Source: Tyto alba
Taxonomy: Eukaryota > Chordata > Aves > Strigiformes > Tytonidae
Reading direction: 5' to 3'
Assembly (NCBI RefSeq): GCF_018691265.1
Contig: NW_024881321.1
Coordinates: forward strand, 25,703,698 to 25,767,697
Length of the DNA: 64,000 nt
Part shown: in pieces, positions 13,684 to 27,909 of the stretch
Position numbering within the stretch: position 1 is the first letter of the stretch
Layout of the letters: every line of letters starts with the position of its first letter
Made by a program: the position numbers and the translations under genes
Notes under the pieces: model-generated
The model's database searches: none
Seen by the model: only the letters and a program-made list of their open reading frames with translations
Told to the model about the DNA's origin: nothing

Positions 13684-16600
13684 CAATAACAAAAGAAGGA
13701 GAAACAAAAAAATCTTATTTCAGGTATCCCTCTGGTACTGCTCTGCTTATTTGCAAAGGAAGATTACAGAGTCTCCTTTTTTCAAAGAGAATAAACAAAA
13801 GGAGGCCATCTCTTTATTCAAAAACCCAAGTCTGTTTTTGTAGTCAGTTCTGTGCCTAAAAGAAGCTCTTCCTCCTGGAAGCCTCACACTTCTTCCATCA
13901 CTGTTGAGTTGTTTGCAGACCCACGTAAATATTCCCTGGCTTCATACTTGCTTACACATGGATATGGATGTGTGAGTACATGCAATGTTTTGTTCATTTT
14001 AATTTAAATATTGCAATTATCATCTCCATTTATGCAAAATAAAATACCTTCAGCTACTTGGGCCAGCTTCTGTTCACAACTTGTGATGCTGACCTATGTC
14101 TGGGCACAAGTGTACTAACATTTCAGACACCAATTAAAAAAAAGTACTTACCTTCACCCTCAAATAGCTTGAATAAAACAGGGATGAACAATTTATTCTA
14201 TGCATGAGACTGGCAACAACATATTTTAACACAACAATTTCCATCTTTCTGTCTCTCCACAATATCTGTCTGAAGTCATGAATTTAAATACTCATTTATT
14301 TTACAACACATATGAAATATATCTGCACAAAATTCACCCAGCTTAGAACAAAATAGCTTATCTAATTTTTGTTTAATTATTATGTTAAAATGAAAGGTGA
14401 TTTACTAGAAATGACAAATAGGTATTTACTTAGGAAAAAATCTGTTTTGCTTTCCTTTGTATTCTTTATTACTTTTGAGGAATAACAGTGGAAAGAAGAA
14501 AGGTCTCAAGGAGTTTGTTATGTTGTTTAGCTCTCAATGTCTTTGTCTTTCATTTAGAAATAGTCATTTGTTATGGTGGTGTGTATGTGTGACTAGAATG
14601 GACACTGACTGGGCAACACCTCCCCTATCCTGTCCCTGTTTTCCCCAAATATTTTTCATATGCTGCTGTGATGGTTTTATCTCCATCCTACCTCTTAAGT
14701 CCCTGTACCCTGCACAGAAGGCACTGGCCCCTGACTCTGGGCATATCTGCTGACTTCAGAATGTTTCTCTTAGCCCAGCTACACTGGAGCTGTCGTTATG
14801 ATGCCATGGAAACTTGTATGCTTTCTGAGGAAGGATGTCTCTGCATGCGATAGTCTTCTAAATTGTAGATTGGAGTAGACTGAGACATGGACCCACGAGA
14901 GGAAAAAGGTAATCTACTGGTATCAGTGGAAAAATGAAAAAAAAAAAAGAAAATGCCAGTAACTGGACCCTCAAAGCTATTACTTCCATAGTTGACTTTA
15001 ACATAAGCTCATTTACTTTTTAGGGTTTATTTGACTTTTTTTTTACTGTCTTATCAGTGCTTGATCTTGGTTGCAGACTTAAATGATTTCCTTGCCAATG
15101 TTCTAGCTCTAGACATCTCATTAAATATTGGTTTTAATTCAACATTAAAGGCTCTGAAAACATTTGAGTTTCCAGATGATCTTCTAGATCCTTTACCTCA
15201 AATATAAATCACCTTCCAAAAAAATATCCCTTCTAAATGCTAAAATTCCTGTAGTGAGGAAAAAAAAAAAAAAAAAAAAAGGAAAAAGAAAGATTTATGA
15301 CAAGCAATTTTTTAAAAGTCAATTTTTAAAAAAAGAAGTTAAAAAATAGTCTGAACTACTCTGCTAAGAATACTTAAGTTAGGAATGAGAGAGCAGGGGA
15401 TATACTTTTTGTTATATTCACCTTCACATGTTCAACTCTACTCTTCATCATGAAAAGCTAGACACTTTCATGACCTCATTTCAGACCTTAGTACCTCTTG
15501 TTCTATTGCTTTACAGCTAAGAACTGTGGAAAATGGAGACATGGATGAGAATTGCTCTGTGTCTAGAAGTAACAATCTGGCAGCACAAGAAAAAAGAAGC
15601 AGATGATAATTAGCAAGTAATGAAGAAAGAGATGGTAATCAGCAAGTTGTTTTTATCCCTTTGAGTCTTGATGTCATGCATGTATCTTGCATGTGATGCT
15701 GTATTGATTTTGCATTCTCAGCAAGCAAACTGCAATACAACACACTTTCATATCTACCTACAAATAATACTATGCTCCCTGTGACACCCTGGGCTTCAGA
15801 AATTGTGGAGAGGTAAGTTCTCCATCTTGTCAGTGATGGAACCAGCCAAAATGCCTTTGCTGTCTCAAGTGACAAGAGTATTTCCTTACTGGAAAACAAA
15901 TTCATAGAAATCATTCCCTAAAATAAGTTGTCTGGCAAGGACTGAAGCAAACATTTTTATTTCTATGACCACCACTGATGTTTTTATATTATCTATTGTA
16001 CCACGCTTAGGAAAATCCGACAGAAGATGAGCACAACTTTTATCCTTCAAACAAGTGCTGTCATTCAGTTCTGTTGTCCTTCCTGTTCATTGAAAATTAC
16101 ATTACTTGGCTTTAATTGCCTTTTTGATTCTTCTTTCTCTTTTCTTAAAGACCAGTTAAGCCATAAAAAGTCAGTCTTACAATTCATTCAGTTTCCAAGG
16201 TCCAGTAATTACCAGATATCTGGGCATGGTCCCCATATCTGTGCATGTACTATGTAAAATTACTCAGTGGTGCTGGAGAGAAGTCCATCTGGGCCTCAAG
16301 CTAGACACCAGTGCACCACTGTGCCTAGATAGACATATACAAATGTTTTCACATGCTGCAGTCCCCTGTTAAACCAGAGCAGCCTTGGGGCTGGAGCCAA
16401 TTTGCCAACTCACACTGAGATCATGCAGATCAAACATACTCTTAGAAGTTCAGGCTGCTATGGACACAGTTGTTACCATAAGAGTTTCCTAATGAAATAT
16501 TAACAGAGTTAATAGATTATTACAAGAGTTGATGAAACCCTTCACATTAAGCTATCAGTCTGCTTCTCAAATATACTTTTCCCAACAGAATTATTCTGAA

Positions 16601-19600
16601 GCAGAGTCTCTGACTGTTCCCATCTAAAAGTTCCCGTTAGACTTTTAATTTTTCAGTAATGCATTCAGTTTATTTTTATTTCTTACTGTTACTTAAAATA
16701 TATTTTTCCTCTCTTTCACAACCTGATGCTGTGTTAGAGGATGAGGAAGTTCACAGAAAACGGGACAAAGCTAGTCAGATTAAAAAATATAAATAGTTAT
16801 TTATCAGAATGTCTAGCAGTCAATACTGAATCTATAATAAGTATAGTATTCAAGTCACTGTAGATTGTTGCATCAGTACAGGTAATTTTAGCGTGTGAAC
16901 ATATGATCATTTAATTCAACTCTCAATGATGAAAACTTAAATTCTTCTCTTAATTTATCTGGGAATTGGAATTGGCTGATGAATAAAATTGTGGTTAAGT
17001 CTATCTTGATATGTCTCTTTCCCTGCCAATTATTTCCTGTATCCTTGCACACATTATTATGTGTATATACAGAGAAAGACTTTATTTTTTCAGTCTGTAA
17101 AATGGGAGAATGAATACCTTCTTATCTCATGTGCTACCGGTAAATTAGGGCTACTTCTGTATTTTAAATTTGATTTGAGACTCATGGATTCTAGTAAAGT
17201 AAATGAAATCACTGTGAGTAGCCCATGTCAATGAGGTCTTTAAACTGCTTTCATCAGATCTCTGATGATGACATTTGTAGTTACATATACACAAAACATG
17301 TCTCTCTATAAATAACAGGATGTACACAAAGTAGTTAAAAAATCCAGCATCATAAGCTAACTTCTCAGTGTTTTTACAATGTACTGTTGTACTTGTTTTT
17401 GTAAATCCAGCTTCTTTTTGTGAACTAACTCCAGTAAGTTATAGTATTTTTTATATACTGTTGAAAAACTACCATTTAGTTACTGTAAGTAACTGCTTGA
17501 TGCTATATTCATCAAGAATACCTATTATCCAAGCTGCATTAGTTAATTTTACATAGATAGACTAAATATGCTGCTGCTTCCTTTCCTATTAGCTAAATAT
17601 ACAGGATGCATGAGTTACTGGTTATTTAAAGTAATGAGCAATGCAGGACAAGCTTCTGCAGTCTTGTTTCATTTTACACACAGGTAATAAAACACACAGT
17701 TTTCAAAAGTTACTAGCTAGTGTGGAGAGTCCACCTTCACTCTTGTTGAGACAGTACAAATAACTGTTCTTTTGATTTGCTGTGAATGAACATGTCTATG
17801 TTACATACCATTCAGGACTTGTCAACAGTAGGGAAAGAAATCTAAAAAATTCCTAAATTTTACTTGTTAGATTCTTTTTTATTTGGCAAATTTGTTCTGA
17901 AATCCTTTCATTTTAAGGTATTTTTAAAATAAAAACTTTTTTTCTTAAATTTTGGAGATCTAGAAAACAATATTACTTCAGCGGAATAAAACATCAAAAT
18001 GCTTATTTAAAGAATGTCAATACATAACTTTTTGTCTTTTTTTTTTCCAATGGGAGATCATGATTTCTTTTTACTTAATGTATCTGTAGAAAACCCATAT
18101 TTATTCATCATTGTCTAATTCTGAACATACAACATGGCATGCAACAGGAGTGCAATACCAGATACCACCCAGAGTCCCTATTTCATTGTTTATTTAGCAA
18201 GACTTACAATATTCTCCCACCCTTCAAGACTTCGACATATAAATTACTTTTCCTTTCTTCTATAGAACATATACATGTAGATGACTACCCTGAAGATAAT
18301 ACAATGTATTCATTTACTCTAGAGCAGTCAAAGGTCCACATACATACACCAGCACTGGTTTGGAGCATTACAGTAGTAAATTAAAATCTTCATAAATCGG
18401 GAAAAGATAAGCATTATTCTTTAATATCCATGCAGCTTCTTTGAGAATGTCTCTGAAAAATCCCTTCTGTGTGTCCAGGTCATTGTCCATCCTTCAGTTC
18501 CATCAGCATTAAAAAATCAGTTGCCACCATGCTACACCTAACTTGAAGTTAAAAAGCCCAGTTTCTCATTTTCATATCCACTACTGTATTAAAATTTTAT
18601 TCAATGCCTAAATATCTATCCAGAGGTGGTAAAAGGTTTTCTTCTGAGTCAGTGAGGTGTGACTTGTATGTAATATAGCTGAACTGAAACTCCCCATCTG
18701 AAACTCCTGGAGACAACGGCCAGCAATAATCAGATCCGGTGGTAACTGGTCTTCTGGTTGTGACTGACATGCCTCTCACCACATCCTGTAAAGTTTCCAG
18801 GTTATAAAATTACTTGGCTTTGAAGGTTCAGTTATTAAATTAAAGCAACAGTCTTCTTTTGTGTTAACTTAATTTAGTTGGAGACACTAACTAAGCTAGT
18901 TAGTTAACCACCTAACTAAGGCTAAGACTGTTGTTACCATCTTCAGGAGAAGAGTGTCAAACAGTTTATGTATACATAAATATATATAAGCATAGATATA
19001 TAAAGTTCAAAAGCAATCTTAAGATCATTGTGGTACCAATGGAGAGGACATACTTAACAAGACCAATTAAGTGTACTTAGCTCTAATTTATTAAGGACAC
19101 AATAGAGAACAACCAGTTATTGTTTTTTCAACTAGTTCTAATTATAAGAACTAGGGATGGGGACAGGGAGGAAAGAGATAAAGGTCTCCAAGGACAGAAA
19201 GGGGAGTATACCCCCTTTGGCATCTTATTGGCAAGTAAACATGTCAGAAACTAAGAATAACTATAGTAAAAAATCTGAAGCTCTAATTTGTTAATGAATA
19301 GGAACTTTTCAGCTGTGAAAAAACAATACCAAATTGGAAATGAGCTGATTTGTTCCATTACAGTCAGTAAACATAACAACTAAAGGTTTCCACAGAGCCA
19401 TTAACTCATCAAATGCATAAACTATTCATTGAAATACACAGTAGTCCAGTCGGCAGTTGCAAACACTTCAGATCCACAATACTAGTAAACTACTATTGCT
19501 ATGGAAACCTTAATTTGCATTATCCATTTATTTTTATTTTAGTTTTAGCCTACAATATCGTCTTTTATTGCACTTTCTCTCCACCACCCCCGAATTAAAT

Positions 19601-22194
19601 TAAAAGGAAAACAAAGATATTACTAAAAGGTGGTTTATCACAGCAAGATATGCAAGAATTAAGTTTCCATACACTTTTCTTCGGCCTCAACCTACAAAAT
19701 ATTAGTTTTTGTCTTTATGGGTTCAAGTCTCCCTCTTAAAATGCATGCACTTCTCCCACTCAAAATCAGAAAGGTAAAATTTAGAAAAAGGAGATAAATG
19801 GGGGGCATTTCTTTAAATATAGAAGAATCACAGGCTCATGCACACAGAATAAATTAACAGCTGGATTACAAACAGGCTAAAAAAAACCCTGTAAAAGCTA
19901 TTCCACCTAAGAGGTAGAAAAAGAAGCATAATGGGACTCCAGAACCAGTGAAGAGTTCTGAGTTTAGATTACCACAGATTTTCCCCATAATTTTGTTCAG
20001 GAATATTTTCAACGATTTTTCATATTTCAACAGGATTTCAGATAAATTACAGGTAATGCACAGTAGCTCCACCAATAGATGTCAGACCCAAATGTTCATA
20101 CTAGATAGGTGTTTCCACTGTAAGATCCTCAAGGGAATAACCTTGCAGTGCAGGTGTATGGGTTGCAGAGTCAGAGACTGATGCTCCCAGGAAATGGGGT
20201 TTTTTGTGTAGTGCACAGGTTGCCTGCACATACACTGGAAGTTTTATGCTTCCAAGTGTGGATTTACCATTCATGAAGAGAATCACCTGTGCACTGCATA
20301 CACGGTACCATAGATTGAACCTATGCCATCTGTAACTTCCAGATTTATTGCACGTAATTTTATAAAGCGTTCAGCACTATTTCCATCTGGGAATTCTCAC
20401 AGGAAATATTCTAGGCTTAGCCTCTGCCAAGCATTCTGTTGCACACATGCAGACCAAAATCTATCAAATTATGCCAATTCAGGGACAAGCCCCAGCATCT
20501 TTTTGTGCTCCCTATTTCATTAATTAGGGCACATCCCTAATGCCCTCTAAAATCTAAGCATAATTTAAGATAGTAAATCCTAATCACATGACTCGCTATA
20601 GCACAGTATTTTGCCACTTACAGACAACTTGAGCCCAAAGCAAAGCAAGAAAAAAAAATAAATCAGAAGTTTCTGGTCCATGTTCCCAGCACTTTTGGTT
20701 TTGGCCTGATAAACAAAGCTTGCTTTGGTGTATCTGGCCTGGTCAGTGATATCTTTTGAGTCACAATGAACTGGTTTCATTGCTTTCATGTTAACTAATC
20801 CTTAATAAACGAAGAACAATTAAATCTACCACTATTATATAGTGCTTAAATAAAATCATGGAATCAAATCTGAAAGTCTTATATAAATCTTGCAGTCTTC
20901 TTACACTTGTAAGAAAAGGCTTATTTGTTCAGTTAACTCAGAGGTACCACAATTGTGAAACCCTCATTTTATTGTGACATTTCATTTTCCAGCCAAAACC
21001 AAGAAATCTACCACTTTTGAAAGAGAAATTAAAATATTTTCTAGATATTTGATATTTTTGCTTTCTTTACTCTCATTGAAATTCACAGCTCAGTAAGAAT
21101 TCAGTTCCACCTAATGGCCTGCCACTACTTCTAATCATTTCACAAGTTTCCTTAACCTGGAATATCATAAACAGGAAATGCCTTGCCACTCTCTGCTAAA
21201 TGTGTTATCGTATCTGGAGGCAATGATGTTAGCAGATAATCCATCAGAGCAGATGGCAGTTGGTGTTCAATGCAAACCACAGGTCAATGTGGTATACTGT
21301 TAGTAGCCATAATAAATCATTAAGAGGAACTACCTATGACACTTCCAGGATGTGTGTTAGCCCTACATGGAATTTTTATATCACCATCCATAAATATCTT
21401 CTTAATTACATGCAAAGAGACAAAATCATGTGCAATAATCTATAGCTCGTTGGGTTTTAATTAGAAATTATTGAAGGAACAGAAAAAAAAGCCTTCCTGG
21501 TTTTTGCTGTTTTAATCTTTCAGGCTGAAATGTTTGACTTAGGTAATTCATTTTAACTATTAAAATGAGTTCTTGACTTATGTGTGAAATGTACAGTCCA
21601 TCTCTTAATTTCTGCATGAAGCCTAATGAAATGCAAATTGATAAGCGAATTGCCAGTAATTCATAAAAAAGTCTTATGTCTAAGTTCTTCCAAAGATGCC
21701 AGCTCATTTCTGTTGGAATTATAAGGGTCTTTTAAGACCAGGAAAAGGCATTCCTAGGTCTAATATTGTAAGACATGATGTTATTATAAAATAAAGCTTT
21801 GAGCAATAGCAAACACTCAGTAGGTTTCTAGATTCTAGACAGCTTCATCATGAACACAGTGCAAAACAGCCACTTTTTACCTAAATCAAAGGGCTTTTCA
21901 GATACATATCCTTGTGTTCTTTATTTAGCATTTGGTCTGTATGATCCCACGTGCATACTGCAATCCAGTCTGGGTGGACTAGCTTCACTCTGTGAGGGAC
22001 ATCTGAATCCGCCTGATTCAAGGGGGCCAACAACCTTGTAACCACTTCAATAGATTTTGGCATGAGCTAAATATTGACTAAATAATTTTTATAACCATTT
22101 TTAATAGATAGAGAAGTTTCGTCACTTTGGATTAGTTAAAAAACTTTTGGCATGCTACTTAAATAGTAGTTAACTATTACACACATTTGTACTT
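13684..22194. other. AT-rich non-coding DNA
   Basis: No host exon, RNA gene or recent transposon recognised. It includes an A21 run (15260-15280), a 7-bp inverted repeat with a 3-base loop (CTAACTA/TAGTTAG, near 18887-18903) and a weak CTCF-like motif (20072-20085, 12 of 14). Open frames of 60-98 aa have no visible domain. Confidence 0.6.
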
Positions 22195-22460
22195 TAGTTA
22201 TATTTTGAGATGCAGCCTCTGCTTACAGGGCAAGCAATCCACTCCCAACCATCCTGGTGGCCATCCTCTAGGTTTGTCCCAGACTGATGATATCTTTCTT
22301 GCCCTGGGTGGGGAACTGTATGCAGTAGTCTGTATATGGCCCGAAAAACAGAAGACAAAGGGGAATATTCAGTCTTTTGGCTACAGTCACTGTGGTACGC
22401 TGTTAGCCTTCACTGATGCCAGGGTATACTGCTCACATCTGTTTAGACACTGATCATTTC
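22195..22460 (-). mobile_element. CR1 LINE fragment, antisense
   Basis: On the plus strand, typical antisense CR1 landmarks follow in the right order: 'ccaaccatcctggtggccat', 'ctgatgatatctttcttgcc', 'actgtatgcagtagtctg', 'gacaaaggggaatattcag', 'gctgttagccttcactgatg' and 'tatactgctcacatctg'. Together they correspond to the C-terminal part of CR1 ORF2 read backwards. The 3' UTR and tail are missing, and the copy is diverged and untranslatable. It may extend a little to the right. Confidence 0.7.
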
Positions 22461-22821
22461 CAGAGCTGCATGATTTTCCCAGAGACCAAAGGAAGGAATG
22501 TTCTTCCATCACAGGGCCACACTCTAGTTCACCAGATATGGTCCTTTTTCCTCTTTTAGAAGACAGATGCAACAGTTACCTTCTCCATTCATCAGACACC
22601 TTCCCCAATCTCCACAAACTTTCAATTATCATTGAGTAAAAACATCGCAGATATTACAAAGCAACAAAACCCCCCTGAAAGCATGTCTGTCTGGCAGATG
22701 GGTGCCTCCATCTCCTGCAGGAGGGAATCTCTGACCTCTACTACCCACCACTTCCTTCTGGAGCTCACGCTCACAGAATACTTTGAAAATCCTAGTCAGC
22801 GTGTTAAAATTTCTTAGTAGG

Positions 22822-22862
<41 letters not shown>

Positions 22863-25800
22863 CTTGAGCTATGGCTTATATCTCTTGCTTTTGAAACGGA
22901 ATTAAAAAAACTACACTGACCAGGAGAAAAGGAGTTGGATCAAAACTGAGCCCTTTGCAAATTCAACTCTGTGTGTGAAAGCCTATTCTACCACTTGAGT
23001 AAAATAGTTAGCAAGTACTTCACAGAAATTACTATTGTAATTTTAGTTGAAAAGTTTTAACTAATTCTCACTTCAGTGATTCCACAGTAAAAAAGGAAAA
23101 ATCTTATTTCCCTGCTGTTTGCCAACGTCTATGTGCTGTGACTTAACTAATGTTTCTCCATGTGTTTCATTTTCAAGACATATTGAATCCACAATGACTA
23201 ACTATTCAGACTTTTCTCCTATCAGGTTATTTTTACCTGATTTTACCTTTTACTAAAAAACCTGTCAGGCTCATAACTTCACTGTACCACAGATTTTCAC
23301 TTTATATTCTCCACAATTGGTGTTGAATAGCTTGACTTCAATGGTCTGTAGAATCAGCTAGAATTCTCCTTTGGAGAACACTGTATCAATCAAATACAAA
23401 TATTATCTGCACAGGTTGTCCGAGTAAGATGTATGAGACTATTCATATTATTAAAGGAACTTATCCACAGACCCTGATACAAAATGAAAAACGTACATTT
23501 GATTGCATGCATTGTACTCAGTCACATTCTACAAATGCATAATCTAATATAAATGGTGCCTATTAATTACTTGGGTTTATTTAATTTTTATCCCTCTTTT
23601 TTCCCTCAATTTTTTACAGCTATCCATGACTAGAAAATCTCTTAACAAAAGTAGTTCTGGTTTCCCCAGAATGAATATATATTCAGTCACACTATCTAAA
23701 CCTTTCTAAACTTCTAGGGTTATTCTTTTTTTAAATTGTAAGGGTTTCACAATATAAATTTCCTCCACTGTGTGCATACATAGGGCCTCATAAATGACTG
23801 CCTCAAAAATAATCATTTTTTTCGTCTGCTCAAACAAATCTTTCTGAAAGTGAGTTCATCCCACAGATAATGACAGGACATATTTTGTCTTCAGTTTTTA
23901 CATTTATTGCTCTTTCTCAAAAATAGGATGATACAAATATATTTAAATTGGAAGCAACGAAAATGTTCCTAAGAGAAAAAAATCTTCTTGGCTCCATAAA
24001 GAATCAATTGCTCTGGGAAACAAAATAAGAAAAAGAAGGAAAGAAAAAAAAAAAAAAAACAACACACACACAAAACAAAAACCCCCATGAACTTGAGAAC
24101 ATTGAAGTTATAACAGATATTACATTTCTTCTTGGTGACAGTGTCTCAAAAATATTAAAACCATATATAACCGAAGAAGCAGACAGACTGAGAAGTATTC
24201 TGAAAAAAGAAACTCTGATAGTTACAATTTAACTACTTTTTAGCCTTCTCAGGACACCCAGAGACATATCATCTTGAATACCTTGTAATCAATATATAGC
24301 AAGTACAATTATTTTTCCAAATTAAAATTGTTCCCATGACTCTTGCGATTTCCAGAGGTAGTCATAGTTCTAAGGTCATACTATAGTACATAACTACAGT
24401 TTATATGGTCTAGTTTCTTATTATTTTTCTTCATTTTATATTCTATTTAATGCTTGACCTTGGGATTGAGAATATATTTCTAAGATTTATTCCATTTCTA
24501 TGGTTACAATCTCCTGCAAAATAAGATAAAGGTTCAGAAATGAAATGTATATCGGGTTGAATATTATCTAAAAGATTGTATGTCCCATTAAACAGTTTAT
24601 CAGCTAAATAGGTAGATTTCACCAACTACTTGCAATTTTAAAACTTTCCCATTCATCTTCATAACTGTCACAGCTACTGCTAATTATTTGTTACATACAT
24701 AAGTTTATCCAGATATTTACAGGGACTCCAAACTGATTGTGTATACACCGTAAACAGTATGCTTCTTAAACACTTTCCTGGAAATCTTTATTAATTTTTT
24801 TACATCTCATTATTTTATTATTCTCAACCCATACAGTTGGCCAAGATTTGCCTTTAGCTTAATTTTCTTCAGATCTGAAGTACAGATTTGAAAAGGATAA
24901 TGATGTAGAAACTACAATTCTTCCAGAACCGTATGGAATAAGGCTGAGCTTTGCCTTCAGTGATTTTAGTCTTTTGTGACTCACAGAGACAAAAGACTCG
25001 CACAATGACTACAGCTAGTGACTGATCGAAGTCCCAAACACATTGTGTTCTCGAAAAGACATAAACATGTTCTGTGTTCCTACTTGCTCTAAGGATAATA
25101 AGTACAATAGGACTACTCATGTAGGTTAATGCAAGCATTTGCAGTTTCTTAGTGCTCTCTCTTTGCGTTAACCCTAATAGCCTATTCCCTTCTTTTACAG
25201 GACTACTTTTCTTGATCGTTATTGTAACATTCAGACTGAAAATATGGAGCTTTTGGTTTTGTTTTTATACCATTTAGTGAGCCTCTAAATTCTCTTGAAC
25301 TATGTTGATGGGCTTTGGATCATATCTTTTGTTCCCAGTCCCAACTAAATTTGGTATCATACACAGTACATTGTTTCCCTAAAACATCCCTGTCCAATCA
25401 GTAAAAGCGAGATACAATTTCAGAAAAAAAAAAAAAAAGTGCATTTTTAACTGAAGGGGTTTTGTTCCTTAGTCCATAAGATGGGCTTAAACAAATAAAT
25501 AGAAAGAAGAACTTGTGCTGAAGAGCCTTTTCAATTTGCTTCAGTTTAACTAAAGTGGCAGATGGCAGCTATCTCTGTTCTTCTCCCAGTCCTGCTCTCT
25601 GTATGGCTTCTCTCTGCTGTTCAAAGGAACTCCACACTCTATACAAATTATTTCAGAAAAAGGAATATTAAGGTGCTAGCTGAAAGAAGTGCTTTCATGA
25701 AAAGCAGGAAGCTGCTTTGAGGAGAAAAAACAAGCTCTTTGTTGATGGAACAGGACGGGGCAGGGGGCAGAGCAGTGCGGGATTGAGTGGCAACAGAATG

Positions 25801-27235
25801 CACCAGAATTTTAGTATCACCCTAAAGCACTCACTAGTATTTCTGACTAAGCCTGAACTACAATAATATTGAAAAAGAAATTGATGCAAACATATCTGAG
25901 TCTTTTACTACACTAAGAACAATTGCTCATGTCAAAAGATGTTTCGATGAAAAGAAAATTCAGCTTGCTCATTTCTCAGGACCCATTGTATATTAATTTT
26001 TTGTGAATGTTCATTTGATAAAAAAAAAAAAAAATATCCGTTCCATGTGCTTCTTTAGTGCTCTTTAATTAGCATCATAAATCCAAATTCATGGTATTTC
26101 TTTCAAAGCAAGTGTAAAATTCTCATATGAATATGTAGTGGCTTGAAATACTCAGAATTTCTTTAAGTAAAAATAGACATTTCTGTAACTATAATTTATT
26201 TCAAATATTAATTTTGTACATAGATAGTTACATATATTTTCAATAGGTAGTTTCTACATCATTATTTCTACCTATTTTTCTCCCTTACAAATTCATTAAA
26301 TACTGTATTTCCTACCGTTGCTTGACTTACTAACAGTTTGCTTCTGGCATATCTAAGGTTTTGAACAGCATCCAGATTCCACTGTGCTGGGTGCTGTACA
26401 TATGCAATAGTAAGACATCCTGAACTACCATGCTTATGCCAAATATAGGAAAAAACTAAGACAATCATGGGAAAATATTGTTTTTAAGTTAAAAAATAAT
26501 GTGGTTAAATATGTATTATTGAAAATCAACTTGAGAAGGATTATGATCTTGAATCATTTTGAATTTTTCTAATTTTGAAACAATAATGTTTTAAAGGTGA
26601 TTTTTTTTTCTTCCACATTCACTTTCACTTTTCCATTAAAAAGCTACAAGTTTAATAAAAAATAAAGAAAAAAAAAACAAACCAAACCAAAACACTTACT
26701 TATTCTTTCCCTTTTCTTCACTGAAAAAGTATAACACTCAAAGAAAACTGAAAGACGGGATAAGGATGAGAAGTGAAAGGTAAAAGTGGGTTTTGAAAGG
26801 AATGTTTTTAATCAGTTTTCCAGAAGATAGAAAAAGAAGGTAAAAGCCTGGAAATAACATTTAAAATCTTCAGTTTTTCTCTGGTTACTTTTTCCACACA
26901 AATATAGCTTCTTCGCTGAGATAAAGAAAAATAACCATGAGGCACAAAGAATCAATAGAAAGACAAAGAAGTCTTGAAATTCTAAAAGGAAGTTATGATT
27001 TTAAAATAAGCATATAAGTTTCAAAAAGATTTTTTATTTTATCATTTAAAGCAAAAAACAAGATCAAAGTGCTGACTGGAATATTTTTATGTGATTTAAC
27101 TTTCTTATTAATTTTATACAGCTACACTCATCCAATACCATTTATCTTTGCAGCTGATCAGGATGTACATACTGGACAGAACAAACAGAACTGCTTTATC
27201 ACTCAATTAGAAGAGTCAGAGAAAAAAAATCAAAA
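22461..27235. other. AT-rich non-coding DNA
   Basis: No gene recognised. Long A-runs lie at 22825-22858 (34 A), near 24042-24059 (followed by a short CA stretch), near 25424-25438 and near 26021-26034. The remainder is unique-looking AT-rich sequence. Confidence 0.6.
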
Positions 27236-27284
27236 TAACAAACAAACAAACAAAACAAAACAAAACGAACAAACAAACAAGACA
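27236..27284. repeat. (AAAC)n / (AAAAC)n simple repeat
   Basis: Tetra- and pentanucleotide units of A and C end a few bases before the 5' LTR. The provirus inserted at the edge of this repeat. Confidence 0.9.
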
Positions 27285-27290
27285 CATTTA
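27285..27290. repeat. Target-site duplication of provirus, left copy
   Basis: CATTTA directly precedes the TG of the 5' LTR and recurs at 30663-30668 at the end of the 3' LTR. Six bases is the usual duplication for alpha- and betaretroviruses. The last CA of the right LTR overlaps the right copy, so a 4-bp TTTA duplication is the alternative reading. Confidence 0.7.
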
Positions 27291-27698
27291 TGTAGAAGAA
27301 TTTCTGACGGAGAATGGCCATGACATTTTGTTGCAAGGTTTGGACAATCCAGGCCTGAGATCAGACTGCTAACAACACCTGTGTTACGAGGATGACCTTG
27401 AAGGGCTGTGTTGTGAGGAACTGTATCTGTTAATGAGGAATTTTCTCAGCTATGTATCTGGCTAAGCTAAGCACAAGTATGCAGCAAACCGCAAGATGCT
27501 TGCCTATCACAGTTTCCCTTTGGGTGCGTGATAAGTTGCTTATGACCAATAATCAAGGGGTATGGGGCGCGTGAACAGCGGGTGCTTGCTGTGCAAAGGA
27601 TATAACCAAGCGATTCGGGCAATAGAGGGGGACGACATGTAGCCGCATCGGGGTGATTGTCGTTACTCGGGCCACACTCTGTATTGGGAACCTCTTCA
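27291..27698 (+). repeat. 5' LTR of provirus (408 bp)
   Basis: It starts TGTAGAAGAA and ends TCTTCA, followed by TT and the primer binding site. The first 378 bp align without gaps to the 3' LTR with 15 differences, many of them C/T or G/A. U3 contains the last codons of env (also present in the 3' copy), a CCAAT box at 27546-27550 and a TATA-like box TATAA at 27601-27605. The last 30 bp (27669-27698) match the corresponding end of the 3' LTR poorly. No canonical AATAAA is visible in R; AATAGA at 27621-27626 is a weak candidate. Confidence 0.95.
27601..27605 (+). promoter_or_regulatory. LTR TATA-like box
   Basis: TATAA within GGATATAACC, about 50 bp downstream of the CCAAT box (27546-27550). 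It is identical in the 3' LTR (30566-30570), so both LTRs could in principle drive transcription rightwards. Confidence 0.6.
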
Positions 27699-27700
27699 TT

Positions 27701-27718
27701 TGGCGCCCGAACAGGGAC
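27701..27718 (+). other. Primer binding site, tRNA-Lys3 type
   Basis: TGGCGCCCGAACAGGGAC, two bases after the LTR end, is the 18-nt sequence complementary to the 3' end of tRNA-Lys3 (UUU anticodon). That primer is used by lentiviruses and by MMTV-type betaretroviruses, whereas avian leukosis-type alpharetroviruses use tRNA-Trp. It places the 5' half of the element with betaretrovirus-like (ERVK) lineages. Confidence 0.95.
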
Positions 27719-27897
27719 CCTGTAGAAGACTAGGACTGTGATGAGGTGTCTGAAGTCTGGTGTTTAAATACGGGAATCCTCCGCAGCATTGGATGACGGA
27801 TCCAATTTGGGAGCCGGAGAGTTGGGGGCAAGAGAGTTGCTGCAGTAGGAAAAGACGCGAGCAACCAGAGTCAGCTGGCCGACTGACCCTGGCCGGA

Positions 27898-27899
27898 GG
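27898..27899 (+). promoter_or_regulatory. Putative major splice donor
   Basis: CCGGAG|GTAAGG is an almost perfect donor, with the exon ending at 27898. It lies 11 bp upstream of the gag ATG, where many simple retroviruses keep the donor for env mRNA. It pairs logically with the acceptor at 28903. No transcript data were available. Confidence 0.6.
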
Positions 27900-27909
27900 T
27901 AAGGCCGCG

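Noticed and set aside
27760..27909. Upstream extension of the gag frame
   Set aside because: It lies in the untranslated leader before the splice donor. The ATG at 27910 fits the gag start far better.
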